From: a virus
Length of the DNA stretch: 44,945 nucleotides
Direction: 5' to 3' (one strand)
Virus record (IMG/VR): IMGVR_UViG_3300003322_000020
Coordinates: 1 to 44,945 of that record
The notes beneath the pieces are model-generated. The model did not search any database, was not told where the DNA came from, and was given only the letters and a program-made list of their open reading frames with translations. Made by a program: the position numbers and the translations under genes. Below, one piece after another: positions 1-8,600 of the stretch. Position 1 is the first letter of the stretch. The number at the start of each line of letters is the position of its first letter.

Positions 1-64
1 GCGCGGTCATACGCGGTCTGGACAAGGTTCGCCATAGCAGTAGTGCCGGTAAAGGCGTTAGCCA
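1..64 (-). CDS. Major capsid protein, 5' end (duplicate of the start of 43948-44934)
   Basis: The first 21 codons of the major capsid gene are repeated here because of the contig overlap. The ATG is the complement of 62-64. On the circular map this is not a separate gene: it joins the full copy at 43948-44934. Scaffold (87-593) lies just upstream of it, the usual scaffold-capsid order. Confidence 0.85.
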
Positions 65-76
65 TGATTCACCACC
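1..76. repeat. Terminal direct repeat (contig overlap), left copy
   Basis: Bases 1-76 are identical to 44870-44945. The repeat holds the first codons and start region of the major capsid gene. A physical terminal repeat cutting the capsid gene start is unlikely, and 76 bp is typical of a k-mer overlap left when a circular assembly is linearised. I read it as proof that the genome is complete and circularly mapping, either circularly permuted or with ends elsewhere. Confidence 0.9.
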
Positions 77-86
77 TTAGGTGTTA

Positions 87-593
87 TCACATACGCTGCG
101 CACGTTCCATGGCAGCGATGATGTCCTGGAGAGAGGAAGCGTTGCCGAGTTCAGACTGGGCAGCCTCGAAGTTCCCCTGCGGGGTACCCTGCTGGCCAGC
201 CTCGGTCAGACGCTGGAACTGGGCCTGCATGCTGGGCGGGATCGCACCAGTCTGCGGCACCTGCTCCTGAGTCGGAGCGTTGTCGGCAACAGGCGGGGTT
301 CCGCCCTGGTTGCCACCGAACACTGCCTGCATGGACTTAGCCCATTCTTCAGCAGCCTTCGGGTCGGCAGGTCCCTGGTACACCGAAGCGGCACCAGGAA
401 TGCCAAGGTTCTCGAAAACGGACGCAACCCTCTGCTTCTCTTCGCGCTCAAGGAAGCTCGTCAGCTTCGCGTTCAGCTCGTCGTTCTGCTTCTTGAGGGA
501 CGCGTATGCATCGCGCAGGGCCTTGGGGCCAGTCATCTCGTTGTCGTTGCCCAGGCCGTCGTTGTCGTTCTCTTCGAAACCCCAGTTGGTCAT
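87..593 (-). CDS. Putative scaffolding protein
   Basis: This 168-residue acidic protein is rich in Glu, Gln and Ala. A helical stretch (about residues 15-60, with LKKQND and a run of charged residues) looks like coiled coil, and the middle is Gln/Pro/Gly-rich and probably disordered. Size, composition and position directly upstream of the major capsid gene fit a capsid scaffold that binds and shapes the procapsid. I chose the ATG at 593-591 because GGGAGGG lies a few bases upstream. The reading frame stays open to 899, but that extension crosses a tRNA gene and is not coding. No sequence-specific scaffold motif is visible, so the call rests on context. Confidence 0.7.
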   Translation of the reverse strand: MTNWGFEENDNDGLGNDNEMTGPKALRDAYASLKKQNDELNAKLTSFLEREEKQRVASVFENLGIPGAASVYQGPADPKAAEEWAKSMQAVFGGNQGGTPPVADNAPTQEQVPQTGAIPPSMQAQFQRLTEAGQQGTPQGNFEAAQSELGNASSLQDIIAAMERAQRM

Positions 594-627
594 AAGACCC
601 TCCCTAGATGGTGAGGCCAGAAACCGT

Positions 628-648
628 ACGCAGGGGGTGCGTACGACT
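628..648. other. Hairpin in leader of the scaffold-capsid transcript
   Basis: CGTACGC and GCGTACG form a perfect 7-bp inverted repeat around a 7-base loop. It lies between the tRNA gene and the scaffold start. It could be an mRNA stability or processing hairpin or an operator palindrome. There is no U-tract, so a terminator is unlikely. Confidence 0.5.
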
Positions 649-720
649 CGCTCCTCAATTCGGTACTGCTCTGATCCGGACTTACTACGTGACTCAGGGG
701 CCGGTCGATCCTGGCACGAG

Positions 721-794
721 TGGCGGGGGCGGGATTTGAACCCGCGACTTCTGGGATATGAGCCCAGCGTTCTACCGAACTGAACTACCCCGCT
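721..794 (-). tRNA. tRNA-Met (anticodon CAT), initiator-like
   Basis: This is a 74-nt cloverleaf: acceptor, D-arm (GTTC/GAAC), anticodon arm CTGGG-CTCATAT-CCCAG, and T-arm GCGGG-TTCAAAT-CCCGC, with discriminator A and no encoded CCA. Two hallmarks of bacterial initiator tRNA are visible: an unpaired 1-72 position (A1 against C72) and three consecutive G-C pairs at the base of the anticodon loop (29-31 with 39-41). The D-stem pair 11-24 is U-A, as in elongators. The anticodon arm and T-loop closely match the actinobacterial fMet tRNA as I remember it. It sits in the late operon, five bases downstream of a strong hairpin and upstream of scaffold and capsid, and is presumably cut out of the late transcript. 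tRNA-Ile2 (lysidine-modified CAT) is possible but fits less well. Confidence 0.9.
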
Positions 795-799
795 AAGCA

Positions 800-821
800 G
801 GACACGCCCCCAGGCGTGTCC
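800..821. terminator. 9-bp hairpin between the 829-2034 gene and the tRNA
   Basis: GGACACGCC and GGCGTGTCC are perfectly complementary around a 4-base loop. In the late-transcript direction the hairpin directly follows the stop of the 829-2034 gene and precedes the tRNA by 5 nt. No clear U-run follows, so it may be a partial terminator, a 3'-end stabiliser or a processing signal. Confidence 0.55.
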
Positions 822-828
822 CTTTGTG

Positions 829-2034
829 TTATCGAGCGCCTCCGCCTGCGGAGAGGCCGCCACCAGCGGCCGATCCTTCACGCCCACCAAATGCGCCACG
901 CTCTTGCGACATCAGGCGCCTCTGCTTCTTCTGGGCCTCAGTGCTTCCCTCGGTACCGAAAGTCGCAGCCTCAGAGTTCTTGAGGTTCCAGTCTTCGCCG
1001 TAAACGGCTCCCAGCGCCCTCATGGTGTCAAGCTCGCCAGCGATCTGCTGGAAGCCTTGACGTGCCTGATCTGCCGAGATGCCCATGGTGGCGAGCTGCT
1101 CGGCGTAGCCCTGGTCGAACTGAAGGTTGTTGCGGAGAGCCTCAGCACCGATCTGAGCGGTTGCGGCAGCCTTCTGGAGGTACGGCATCGCTCGGTTGGT
1201 GTCGAGGAAGTAGGCGGTCAGGTGGGCGTCGTCAATGCCCATCTGGTTGAGCGCCTTGCGGTAGTCCGGGTTGGCCAGGACGGTGGCCTGAGTCGCCAGA
1301 TCTACTCGCTGCTGAATCTCGGACGGGGAGATGTTCTTCCCGATCCAGTTGTTGAAGTCGGAGTTGCTGTCATAGAAGCCAGTGGGCATACCCGCTGACG
1401 CCATGATCTGCTTGTAGCTGGTCTCGGTGGCGAGATACTCGGCGGGAGAAAGGACAGGCAGTCCGTTCTTCTTACGTAGCTCGTTGCCAGCGAATCGCTG
1501 CTTGTACTCTGGCGTGTCCTGGAGCTGAATGCTGATCGTGTCAGCAGACTCTCCATTCTTCACGTAGTTGTAAATCTTGTCTGCCAGAGAACCAAGACCG
1601 TAGCTCTCGAACAGAGACTTAAGTGCGAGGTACGCGTCCCTGTTCGAACCAGTAAGCAGCTTGTCATACTGGCCGGTCTCCTCGTAGTACTTGTTCTGGA
1701 GGGTGGGGATCTTGGTTTGCAGCGCCTTGATGGTCGCTGCATTCGCCTTGATCAGTGCGTCGTACTTGGCGACCTGCGCCTTGTACTTCGCCACCGCCTT
1801 CTTGTCCTTGGGGTTCGGCTTCTTGAGGTGAGCCTTGGAAGCCTGGAGGATCTTGGCCTTGTCCTGCGCGCCCTTGAGCTGCTTCTTGGCTGCGTCAAGC
1901 TGCTGGCTGGTAGTGAGGGGAGGACGGCCGTAGCCGGGATCCCCGCCGATCGGGCCCTTAGCCCACGGAGGCGTTCTGATTCCGACAGGAACCTGTCTCG
2001 CCCAGTCGGGCAGTTGCCTGGTAGGTATGGCCAT
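829..2034 (-). CDS. Putative virion protein, coiled-coil N-terminus and Gly-rich tail
   Basis: This 401-residue protein is not assigned to a family. Residues 35-130 are highly charged and helical (Lys/Ala/Gln-rich, likely coiled coil). The middle, with a SYGLGSLADKIY segment and a QLQDTPEYKQRF segment, resembles the helical repeat domains of the two hydrolase-bearing neighbours. The last 40 residues are Gly/Ala/Ser-rich. It follows the two peptidoglycan-hydrolase virion genes with a 9-base gap and an AGGAGG-type ribosome site, so I infer it is another internal or ejected virion protein. Confidence 0.6.
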   Translation of the reverse strand: MAIPTRQLPDWARQVPVGIRTPPWAKGPIGGDPGYGRPPLTTSQQLDAAKKQLKGAQDKAKILQASKAHLKKPNPKDKKAVAKYKAQVAKYDALIKANAATIKALQTKIPTLQNKYYEETGQYDKLLTGSNRDAYLALKSLFESYGLGSLADKIYNYVKNGESADTISIQLQDTPEYKQRFAGNELRKKNGLPVLSPAEYLATETSYKQIMASAGMPTGFYDSNSDFNNWIGKNISPSEIQQRVDLATQATVLANPDYRKALNQMGIDDAHLTAYFLDTNRAMPYLQKAAATAQIGAEALRNNLQFDQGYAEQLATMGISADQARQGFQQIAGELDTMRALGAVYGEDWNLKNSEAATFGTEGSTEAQKKQRRLMSQERGAFGGREGSAAGGGLSAGGGAR

Positions 2035-2043
2035 CTCGCCTCC

Positions 2044-3354
2044 TTAGTACTTGAGTCCGAAGTCGGCAAGCACCTGGTGACCAACCTGCATCAGGCTGTC
2101 CTGTGCGTTCTGCGTCTTCTTCCATCGTGGATCGTTCCGCAGCTCGTTCTCGAACTGCCAGAGCGGCTTGGCCTGACCCTCACCAGTGTTCGGGTCCTTG
2201 TAGTTCAACGCCTTCTTGATCGTCGGGTCGAACAGGTTGATGCTGCCTCCGGGCAGCTCAAGGATCTGAGCCATGGTGGTGAGGTACGGATTGGCCAGGT
2301 CCATCACGCTCTGTCCAGCATCGATCTGCTTGGACCACTGCGGGAACTGGGCCTTGGCCTGCTTTCGGATCTGCGACATGTAGTCCTGCTCGGTGCCCAT
2401 ACCTCGCACGATGTCTCGCGCTCCGTTGGTGAACCAAGTGGAAGCCATGGTGACGCCCATCGAGTAGGCGTAGTCCTTCAGCTTCTGGACCTCTTCGCCG
2501 CCCTGTCCGTACCAGTGATCCCCGTCGAAGTAGACACGCTTGCCCATCTCAGCTCGGAGCTGGTCATCGGACCAGCCCTTCGCGGCCACGTTGTAAGCCA
2601 TGGCGTTCAGGAACTTCTTGGTCTGATCGTTGGGCTGGATGCCGAGCTGAGCAGCTAGCTGCTGCACGTGGGTATATGCAGCGTGATACTCCTGCTTCGC
2701 TGTGGCGGGGTCGCCGTAGGTCTTGGTGAGGTAGTCGCGCTCCTGCTGGCTGTGCGACTTCCACCAGTGAGTGTCTCGGATTGCAGCTTGGAACTTCTCG
2801 GTGGACCAGCCCTTGTCAACCGCCTTGTTGAAGAGCTTCTTCAGTTCGGGGACGGCGTCGAACAGTGCTGTCACATAACCGTAGCTCTCGGCTGTCTCGC
2901 CTCTGCTCATCGGTACCTTGTTGTCCTCTCCGCCACCGCCTCCACCTCCCCCACCACCAGAACCTCCGCCCTTATAGGCGGAGGCGTGGTTGAGGACGCT
3001 GTCGACGTAACCCTTGATGCTCGGCCCGCCAGGCTGAGAGTGGGTGGACATGTCCAAGTCGTGGTTGCCGGGTCCGGCGTACCATGCGGCTGCCGCACCA
3101 CGCGCTCCCCACTTCTTGTAGTAGCCGTAGAGGATGCCGCGCACGATCTTCTCCTGAAGATCTGGGCGGTCCCTGAAGGTCTGCCAAGAGATGGAGTAGC
3201 CGAGTACCTGCTTGGACCAGCCAGGCACGTTCGACTTCAGGACCTGGTACTTGCCGACTGCGCCATAGGCGTTGACCTTGCCGTAGTCGACTGTCCCGTG
3301 ACCGCCAGTCTCCTGAATGGCGATGCCGTACATCAGTTGATCGAAGGTGGTCAT
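2044..3354 (-). CDS. Virion-associated lysozyme/transglycosylase-like protein with shared C-terminal domain
   Basis: This 436-residue protein has three parts. Residues 1-125 look like an SLT/lysozyme-type muramidase domain: an early Glu (E15 in AIQETGG), then GAVGKYQV and an AAAAWYAGPG segment. A Gly-rich linker follows (about 127-145). The remaining 290 residues are a helical domain clearly homologous to the C-terminus of the neighbour at 3365-4660: both share TEKFQAAIRDT.WWK, KQIDAGQ, FDPTIK.ALN and RNDPRWK. The ATG at 3354-3352 has AAGGAG upstream; the longer open frame to 3579 overlaps the neighbour. The likely role is local cell-wall degradation during DNA entry rather than lysis, because a separate endolysin lies at 13678-14511. 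Confidence 0.8.
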   Translation of the reverse strand: MTTFDQLMYGIAIQETGGHGTVDYGKVNAYGAVGKYQVLKSNVPGWSKQVLGYSISWQTFRDRPDLQEKIVRGILYGYYKKWGARGAAAAWYAGPGNHDLDMSTHSQPGGPSIKGYVDSVLNHASAYKGGGSGGGGGGGGGGEDNKVPMSRGETAESYGYVTALFDAVPELKKLFNKAVDKGWSTEKFQAAIRDTHWWKSHSQQERDYLTKTYGDPATAKQEYHAAYTHVQQLAAQLGIQPNDQTKKFLNAMAYNVAAKGWSDDQLRAEMGKRVYFDGDHWYGQGGEEVQKLKDYAYSMGVTMASTWFTNGARDIVRGMGTEQDYMSQIRKQAKAQFPQWSKQIDAGQSVMDLANPYLTTMAQILELPGGSINLFDPTIKKALNYKDPNTGEGQAKPLWQFENELRNDPRWKKTQNAQDSLMQVGHQVLADFGLKY

Positions 3355-3364
3355 GGGCTTCTCC

Positions 3365-4660
3365 TTAGCTCGCGAGGCCCATGTTCTTGAGGACCGAGAG
3401 GCCGACGTTGAAGGCGTTGTCCTGGGCGGCGTCTGTCTGCTTCCAGCGTGGATCGTTGCGGAGTCTCTGCTGGAAGTCGGTAAGGCTGAGGCCGGTAGGC
3501 TTGCCATCAGGAGACAGGCCGTTGAGAGCAGACTTGATAGTCGGATCAAAGACCGTGATCTCAGCGTCAGGAATCTCAAGGGTCTGCGCCATCATCTGAG
3601 TGTAGGGCGACGCGATGTCCTTCACCGTTTGCCCCGCATCGATCTGCTTGGCGTACGCTGGGTACATCGACTTCGCATGCTCTCGAACCAGCGACTCATA
3701 GTCCTCGGTGGTTGCCACCTTGCGGACCACGCGCTGAGCCTGGTTCTTGATCGTCTGGTCGTCGAGCGTGATGCCCATGTTGGCCGCGTACTCCTTCATG
3801 GTGAACTCGTGCATCCCGGCCTCACCCTGGAGCGTGCCGTTCTTCGTGAAGTTCACATACTGACCGAGGACATTCCTCAGAAGGTCCTCGTCCATGTTTG
3901 TCCGGAGCGCAGTCTCAACGATGTGCTTCAGCTTCTTGCTCGGGATGGCCGCCCCTATCTGGGCGGCGAGCTGCTTGACCTTGATGGTCTCAGCATCAAC
4001 CATGGCATCCCACGTTGCCGGGTCTGTCTTCTTGGTGATCTCGGCCTGACGCATGGAATCCGAGTTGGTCTTCCACCACTTCGTGTCACGAATGGCGGCC
4101 TGGAACTTCTCGGTGGTCCAGGTTTCCTTGACCGCCTGGCTGAAGATCTTCTTCAGATCCTTGTTGCCCTCAAGGAATGCGTAGGTGAAGCCGTAGGAGC
4201 TAGCCAGCTCCTCGGGCGTCATAGTCTTCAGCGGGTCAGAGTGGTCCTCGGGGCCCTGATTCTCGGCCCACACGCTGTCGATTCGCCGACCACCCATGAA
4301 GCGATCGGCATAGTAGCCCTGTGTGATGTCGGTGATCTGAACCTTCTTGCCGGGGCGAGGAGCTTCGATCATCTTTCCGCCACCCGCATAGATCCCCACA
4401 TGGTCGGGGCCGGGCTTGTTGTGATCAGTGTCGAAGAAGACGAGGTCTCCTACGCGGAGACCTCTCATGCTGATTGCCTGACCCTGTGACCACATTGAGT
4501 ACGAAGTGCGAGGAAGGTTGATGCCGAACTTGGCGAAGCCCTGCTGAATGAGTCCCGAGCAGTCAACGCCTGTCTTGAGATCGTTGCCACCCCAGACGTA
4601 GTTCGTCTTCCCGACGAACTGCTTCAGGTAGTTGACGATGTCAGCACCCATAACAGCCAT
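3365..4660 (-). CDS. Virion-associated NlpC/P60 peptidoglycan endopeptidase
   Basis: This is a 431-residue protein. Residues 6-115 form an NlpC/P60 domain: YVWGG followed by DCSG with catalytic Cys34, RTSYSMW, GDLVFFD, and His87 in the PDHVGIYAG motif. The rest is the helical domain shared with the 2044-3354 product. The family cleaves the D-Glu-diamino acid bond in peptide stems. It starts at 4660, overlapping the stop of the upstream gene by one base. Two different hydrolase folds joined to the same tail suggest virion enzymes that open the wall for genome ejection. Confidence 0.88.
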   Translation of the reverse strand: MAVMGADIVNYLKQFVGKTNYVWGGNDLKTGVDCSGLIQQGFAKFGINLPRTSYSMWSQGQAISMRGLRVGDLVFFDTDHNKPGPDHVGIYAGGGKMIEAPRPGKKVQITDITQGYYADRFMGGRRIDSVWAENQGPEDHSDPLKTMTPEELASSYGFTYAFLEGNKDLKKIFSQAVKETWTTEKFQAAIRDTKWWKTNSDSMRQAEITKKTDPATWDAMVDAETIKVKQLAAQIGAAIPSKKLKHIVETALRTNMDEDLLRNVLGQYVNFTKNGTLQGEAGMHEFTMKEYAANMGITLDDQTIKNQAQRVVRKVATTEDYESLVREHAKSMYPAYAKQIDAGQTVKDIASPYTQMMAQTLEIPDAEITVFDPTIKSALNGLSPDGKPTGLSLTDFQQRLRNDPRWKQTDAAQDNAFNVGLSVLKNMGLAS

Positions 4661-5613
4661 CAGCCACCGCCAATCATCTGCATCAGCGCGTTGAAGTAGG
4701 TGGTACCGCTCTGGTACTTGCCGTACTCCTTCGTGCCCTTCACCTTCTCGCCTACCAGCGAAGCACGAGCGGCGTCCGTAACGCCGCCACTGTGAACCAC
4801 ATCAGAGGCGGTCACGTTGCCCATGTCGTCATAGTGCTCAGTGGTCGTGGTGATCTCCGGATGATCACGCTCATAGCCATTCAGACTGGCCTTGAACTGA
4901 GCCAGCTCCTTGGCGGTCGGAGCACGACCGATCATCTGCGTGAGCGTCTGCTCAGCAATGGCCTGCACCTGCTTCGGGTCCGAAAGGTCGATGGCTGTCT
5001 GCTTGGTTGTCTTCGTCTTCGGGCCGACATACTTGACGCGTTCGCCGGTCGCGTTATCGATCAGCCAGTCACCCTCGCGATGAGTACCCATGGAGCCGGG
5101 CTTCTTGTTGTACGACTCCAGGATGTCCCACGGGGACCAGTTGGCCTTCGTGCCACCCGTCTGCGACTTGTTCAGGGTGATCGCCATTTTGAGCAGATCA
5201 TCCCAGGCGCTCATCGCCTCAGGGATGCCCATGTCGGCGGATGCTCCCGGATACTTGTACATGATCAGCTTGGACACGAACTGCTTGTAGAGGTTCGGGT
5301 TGCTGTTGTACCAGTAGCCAGGAAGGGACTGAGCCTCCTGGTAGGTCATGTCGTCAGTGCTGGACCGACGCCAGCCCATGCCTTCGAGTCGGATCTCAGG
5401 CTTGTACTGCTTGCCGATCTTGACCTTGTCCCCAGGCATGGGGGCCGAGTTGTTGAACCCGCCCCCCAACGTGCCTGCCTGAAGTTGGCTCTGACTCATT
5501 CCAGTAAGGCCGAGAGGATTGCTGCTTGAGCTAGTGCTCGGGTTGGTGCCGGGAAGATCGCCGGTCACGGGACCGCCGTAGGTTCCCCCACCGCCACCAC
5601 CGCCGCCTGCCAT
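4660..5613 (-). CDS. Putative virion protein with Gly-rich N-terminus
   Basis: A 317-residue protein of unknown family. It begins with eight consecutive glycines (residues 3-10) and a Ser/Thr/Pro-rich, probably disordered region to about residue 60. A mixed domain follows with MSAWDDLLKMAITLN (helical) and, near 190-250, a TPKELAQF-like helix pair that also occurs in actinophage internal proteins. It lies between the giant virion protein and the NlpC/P60 gene with near-zero spacing, so it is probably made with them and packed in the virion. A GGAGG ribosome site precedes the ATG. Confidence 0.6.
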   Translation of the reverse strand: MAGGGGGGGGTYGGPVTGDLPGTNPSTSSSSNPLGLTGMSQSQLQAGTLGGGFNNSAPMPGDKVKIGKQYKPEIRLEGMGWRRSSTDDMTYQEAQSLPGYWYNSNPNLYKQFVSKLIMYKYPGASADMGIPEAMSAWDDLLKMAITLNKSQTGGTKANWSPWDILESYNKKPGSMGTHREGDWLIDNATGERVKYVGPKTKTTKQTAIDLSDPKQVQAIAEQTLTQMIGRAPTAKELAQFKASLNGYERDHPEITTTTEHYDDMGNVTASDVVHSGGVTDAARASLVGEKVKGTKEYGKYQSGTTYFNALMQMIGGG

Positions 5614-5622
5614 GTCGCCTCC

Positions 5623-8600
5623 TTACTGAAGGTCGTCGTTGCTGAGGTACCTGTTGAACAGCTTGCCGAACTGAACCGAGCTGTTCTTGAAGTACATCTG
5701 GTACTGCCTCCACGCGTACCCGAGATCCTGAGCCTGCCCAGCAGGCAGGCCAGCCTCATTGAAGCTGAGCTGCTGGAGCCCCCTCTGGGCGAGCATTCCC
5801 TTGAACTGGTTCCGCACGATGAGGTACTCCCTCAGGACCTGAGCATCCTTGCGGAGAGGATCGTTCATGATCCGAGGATCAGTCACCATCTTCTCCATCC
5901 AGGAGATCCGGTTTGGAACCGCATTGCGGTCCGTCGTGCCGAACGCCTTGGCCCACCCAGGGTTCTGGGCTCCAAGGTTGTTCACCAGGTTCTGCTTCGC
6001 CTGCTGGAAGACTTCAGCCCCTCGCTGTGTATACGAGGTGAAGCCAGCACGGATCAGCTCTGCATCCAACGCTGTGGTTGTCTGCATGTACTGACGCCAG
6101 CCCTCCTGGACTCGCATGTCCGCGATGGCCTCTTCGGCAGTCAGCTTACGCCGGACCCTCTCGCCACCCACTTCATCGTGGAGCTGCTTGAGGTAGACCG
6201 AGCTGGAGAACGGTCCGCCGTTGTAGACGTCACCGATGGCGAGGGCCGCCATGTCAGGATCCTCAGCGATGAGGTCCTTGTACTTCTCCATCTGCCTGTC
6301 GGCGGAGATCGTGGAAGCGATACCCATGCTCTTCGTCAAGCTGGCCGTGAAGCCAGCGTAGTCCTCGCCGAACATGGCAAGGAACTGATCCCGAGCATTG
6401 ACCGGGTCAGCCGCCTGGAGCGCCTTGTACTGGTCCACGAAGAACTGGTACTTGGTGCCAGACATCGGCGTGTTCTTGACGCTTACAGGGCTCAGCCAGT
6501 CCGTCAGAGTCTGAAGCCAGAGGAAGTTCTTGGCGTCCTTCTGGATGTCAGACATCTTCGGGGGGTCAGCCTTCTTGCCCGCACGAAGATCCTCGTAGTA
6601 GTGAGCGACCCTCATGTTGTAGATGTCGAGTACTGCCTGCTGATACTTCTCGTTCTCCGTATCCTTGCCGACGTACGCGTTGTACGCGTCTGCCATGTAC
6701 TTCGGAGTGAACAGATCGATCGTGCTATCCTGCGGTCCGTACGGAAGGATCTTAGCCCACTGGAGGAAGTCGCCCATCTGGGGCGACGTCTTCGCGAGCT
6801 GGTTACCCGCCACCTGAACGATCGGGCCAGAGCCCGGATCGAACCACGGGTCTCCAGGGAGAATCGTGTTCAGGCTGTTCATGCGGATAGACGCAAGCTC
6901 CTTGCCGGGGCCAGTAGCCCACGGAGCCTTGAGGTGCAGCACTCGGTCCTTGAGGGGAACGAAGCGCCTCTCGGTGATCACCTTACCAGTGACCGGATCA
7001 ACCGTCTGGACTTCAGCGTAGCCGTCCGTCCCAACGTGATGGCCCTCATTGTCAGTGACCAGGTTCGCAGCAACAGGAGCGTTGTAGATCTTGCTCAGCT
7101 TGCTGAGCTGCTCCGGACGCTCGGCGACGAGACCGGCCCACCGGTCAACGCCATCGATCCATGGCTTGAAGAACGGATACACGAAGCGCAGGCCCTGCGA
7201 GCCCACAGTGTTTACCGGGTCGTACACGACCTGGCTCATCTGCTTCTTCGCCCGAGCAGCCGCCTTCTGGTTCATCTGCTCCCACTCCTTCGGCGTGATC
7301 GTATCATCACCGAAGTTCTGCATCTTGTAGTGGTACTGCTGACGAATCAGGTTTTCCATCTCATGCTGGTGCATCTGAAGGAAGAGCGGGTGTCGAGAGA
7401 GGACGTCCGCAGGGACGTCCGCCAGTTGCTTCCAAGCCTTCTCCACCTGGTTGTCAAGCCAGGCGTTAGCCGTCTTGTGGATAGCCAGCGAGCTGTGCTG
7501 CTTGATCTCTTCACCGTGCACCACCGGGAACTCATCCCGAGGGAACGCCGCCCTGAGGTCGGCTTCAGTGATGATCTCGTTGTTGGCGAGCTTCCCCTTG
7601 AGGAAGTCATCACCGAGATACTTGTCGATCATGAACCGAACGTTGCGCACGAACTGAGGCTTGTTCTGGTTCCAGTAGCCCATGTTCCGCATGTAGGCCC
7701 TACCAGGCCCTTCGCGGGTCAGCCACTGGAGAGCCTGCTTGTCGGTAGCGCCACCAGCGATCATGCGATGGAAGGGATCCTGCCGGATCTGCTTGTTCAC
7801 CGCATCGAGCCAGGACTGCATGTGGCCAGGGTCGTCCGGAGTGATCAGCTTGTACGCACCGGTCTTCTCGGCGTGAGACCAGAACCGCTGCCTGTCGATC
7901 ATCTCTCCACGGGTGAAGAGGTTCTTCCAGGCAGACTCGGAGCTGATCTGATCCCGAGGGATCGGGTTGTCCCACTCGTCACTGAACGCCTGCGGCACTC
8001 GGTAGGTCGTGGAGCCGATCTTGTACTTGAAGTCGGAGTCGCCAAGGCGGCGCCCCTTACTGACCTCAGCCTTTCGGAGGATCTCGCCGATGTAGTCGTG
8101 GTACTCATCGATCACATTCTGGTGGTCATCGAGTCGGGCCTTCAGTGCATCGATGTATCCCTGGTCAGGATCCTCCGCCTTCCTGGCCTTGGCCAGTTCG
8201 ATCTGAGTTTCCTTCAGGGCATCGTTCTCGTCAGAGATCCGACCGTACGCCATGCGCAGAGTCGGAGGCACCTTGATGCGAGAGGTCTTGAGACCTCGCG
8301 CCTCGGCCTTAGCGATGAGCGCTTCGTCGTCGAGAGCCACGATCGCCCGGTTGGATGCGATGCCCTTGCCGGTCGTGGGGACGTAGGACCCCTTGCCCAC
8401 AATCGCACCAACCTGCCGGGAACGGTTGGACAGGAAGTGCCCCATACCCTTGCCGGTGTCAAGCAGGGTGGCCATGCCGCCGAACTTGAACATGCGAGCG
8501 AGGACCTCATCAGACACCATGCGAGGGATGAAGCCGGGACGCAGGAGCGTCGCCGCCTTCCACAGGTTGTCGAATCCGTCGAGTCGCTTCACCACCCAGT

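Noticed and set aside
594-899. Open reading frame extending the scaffold gene upstream
   Set aside because: It reads through a tRNA gene and a strong hairpin, has no ribosome site, and the ATG at 593 has a good one.
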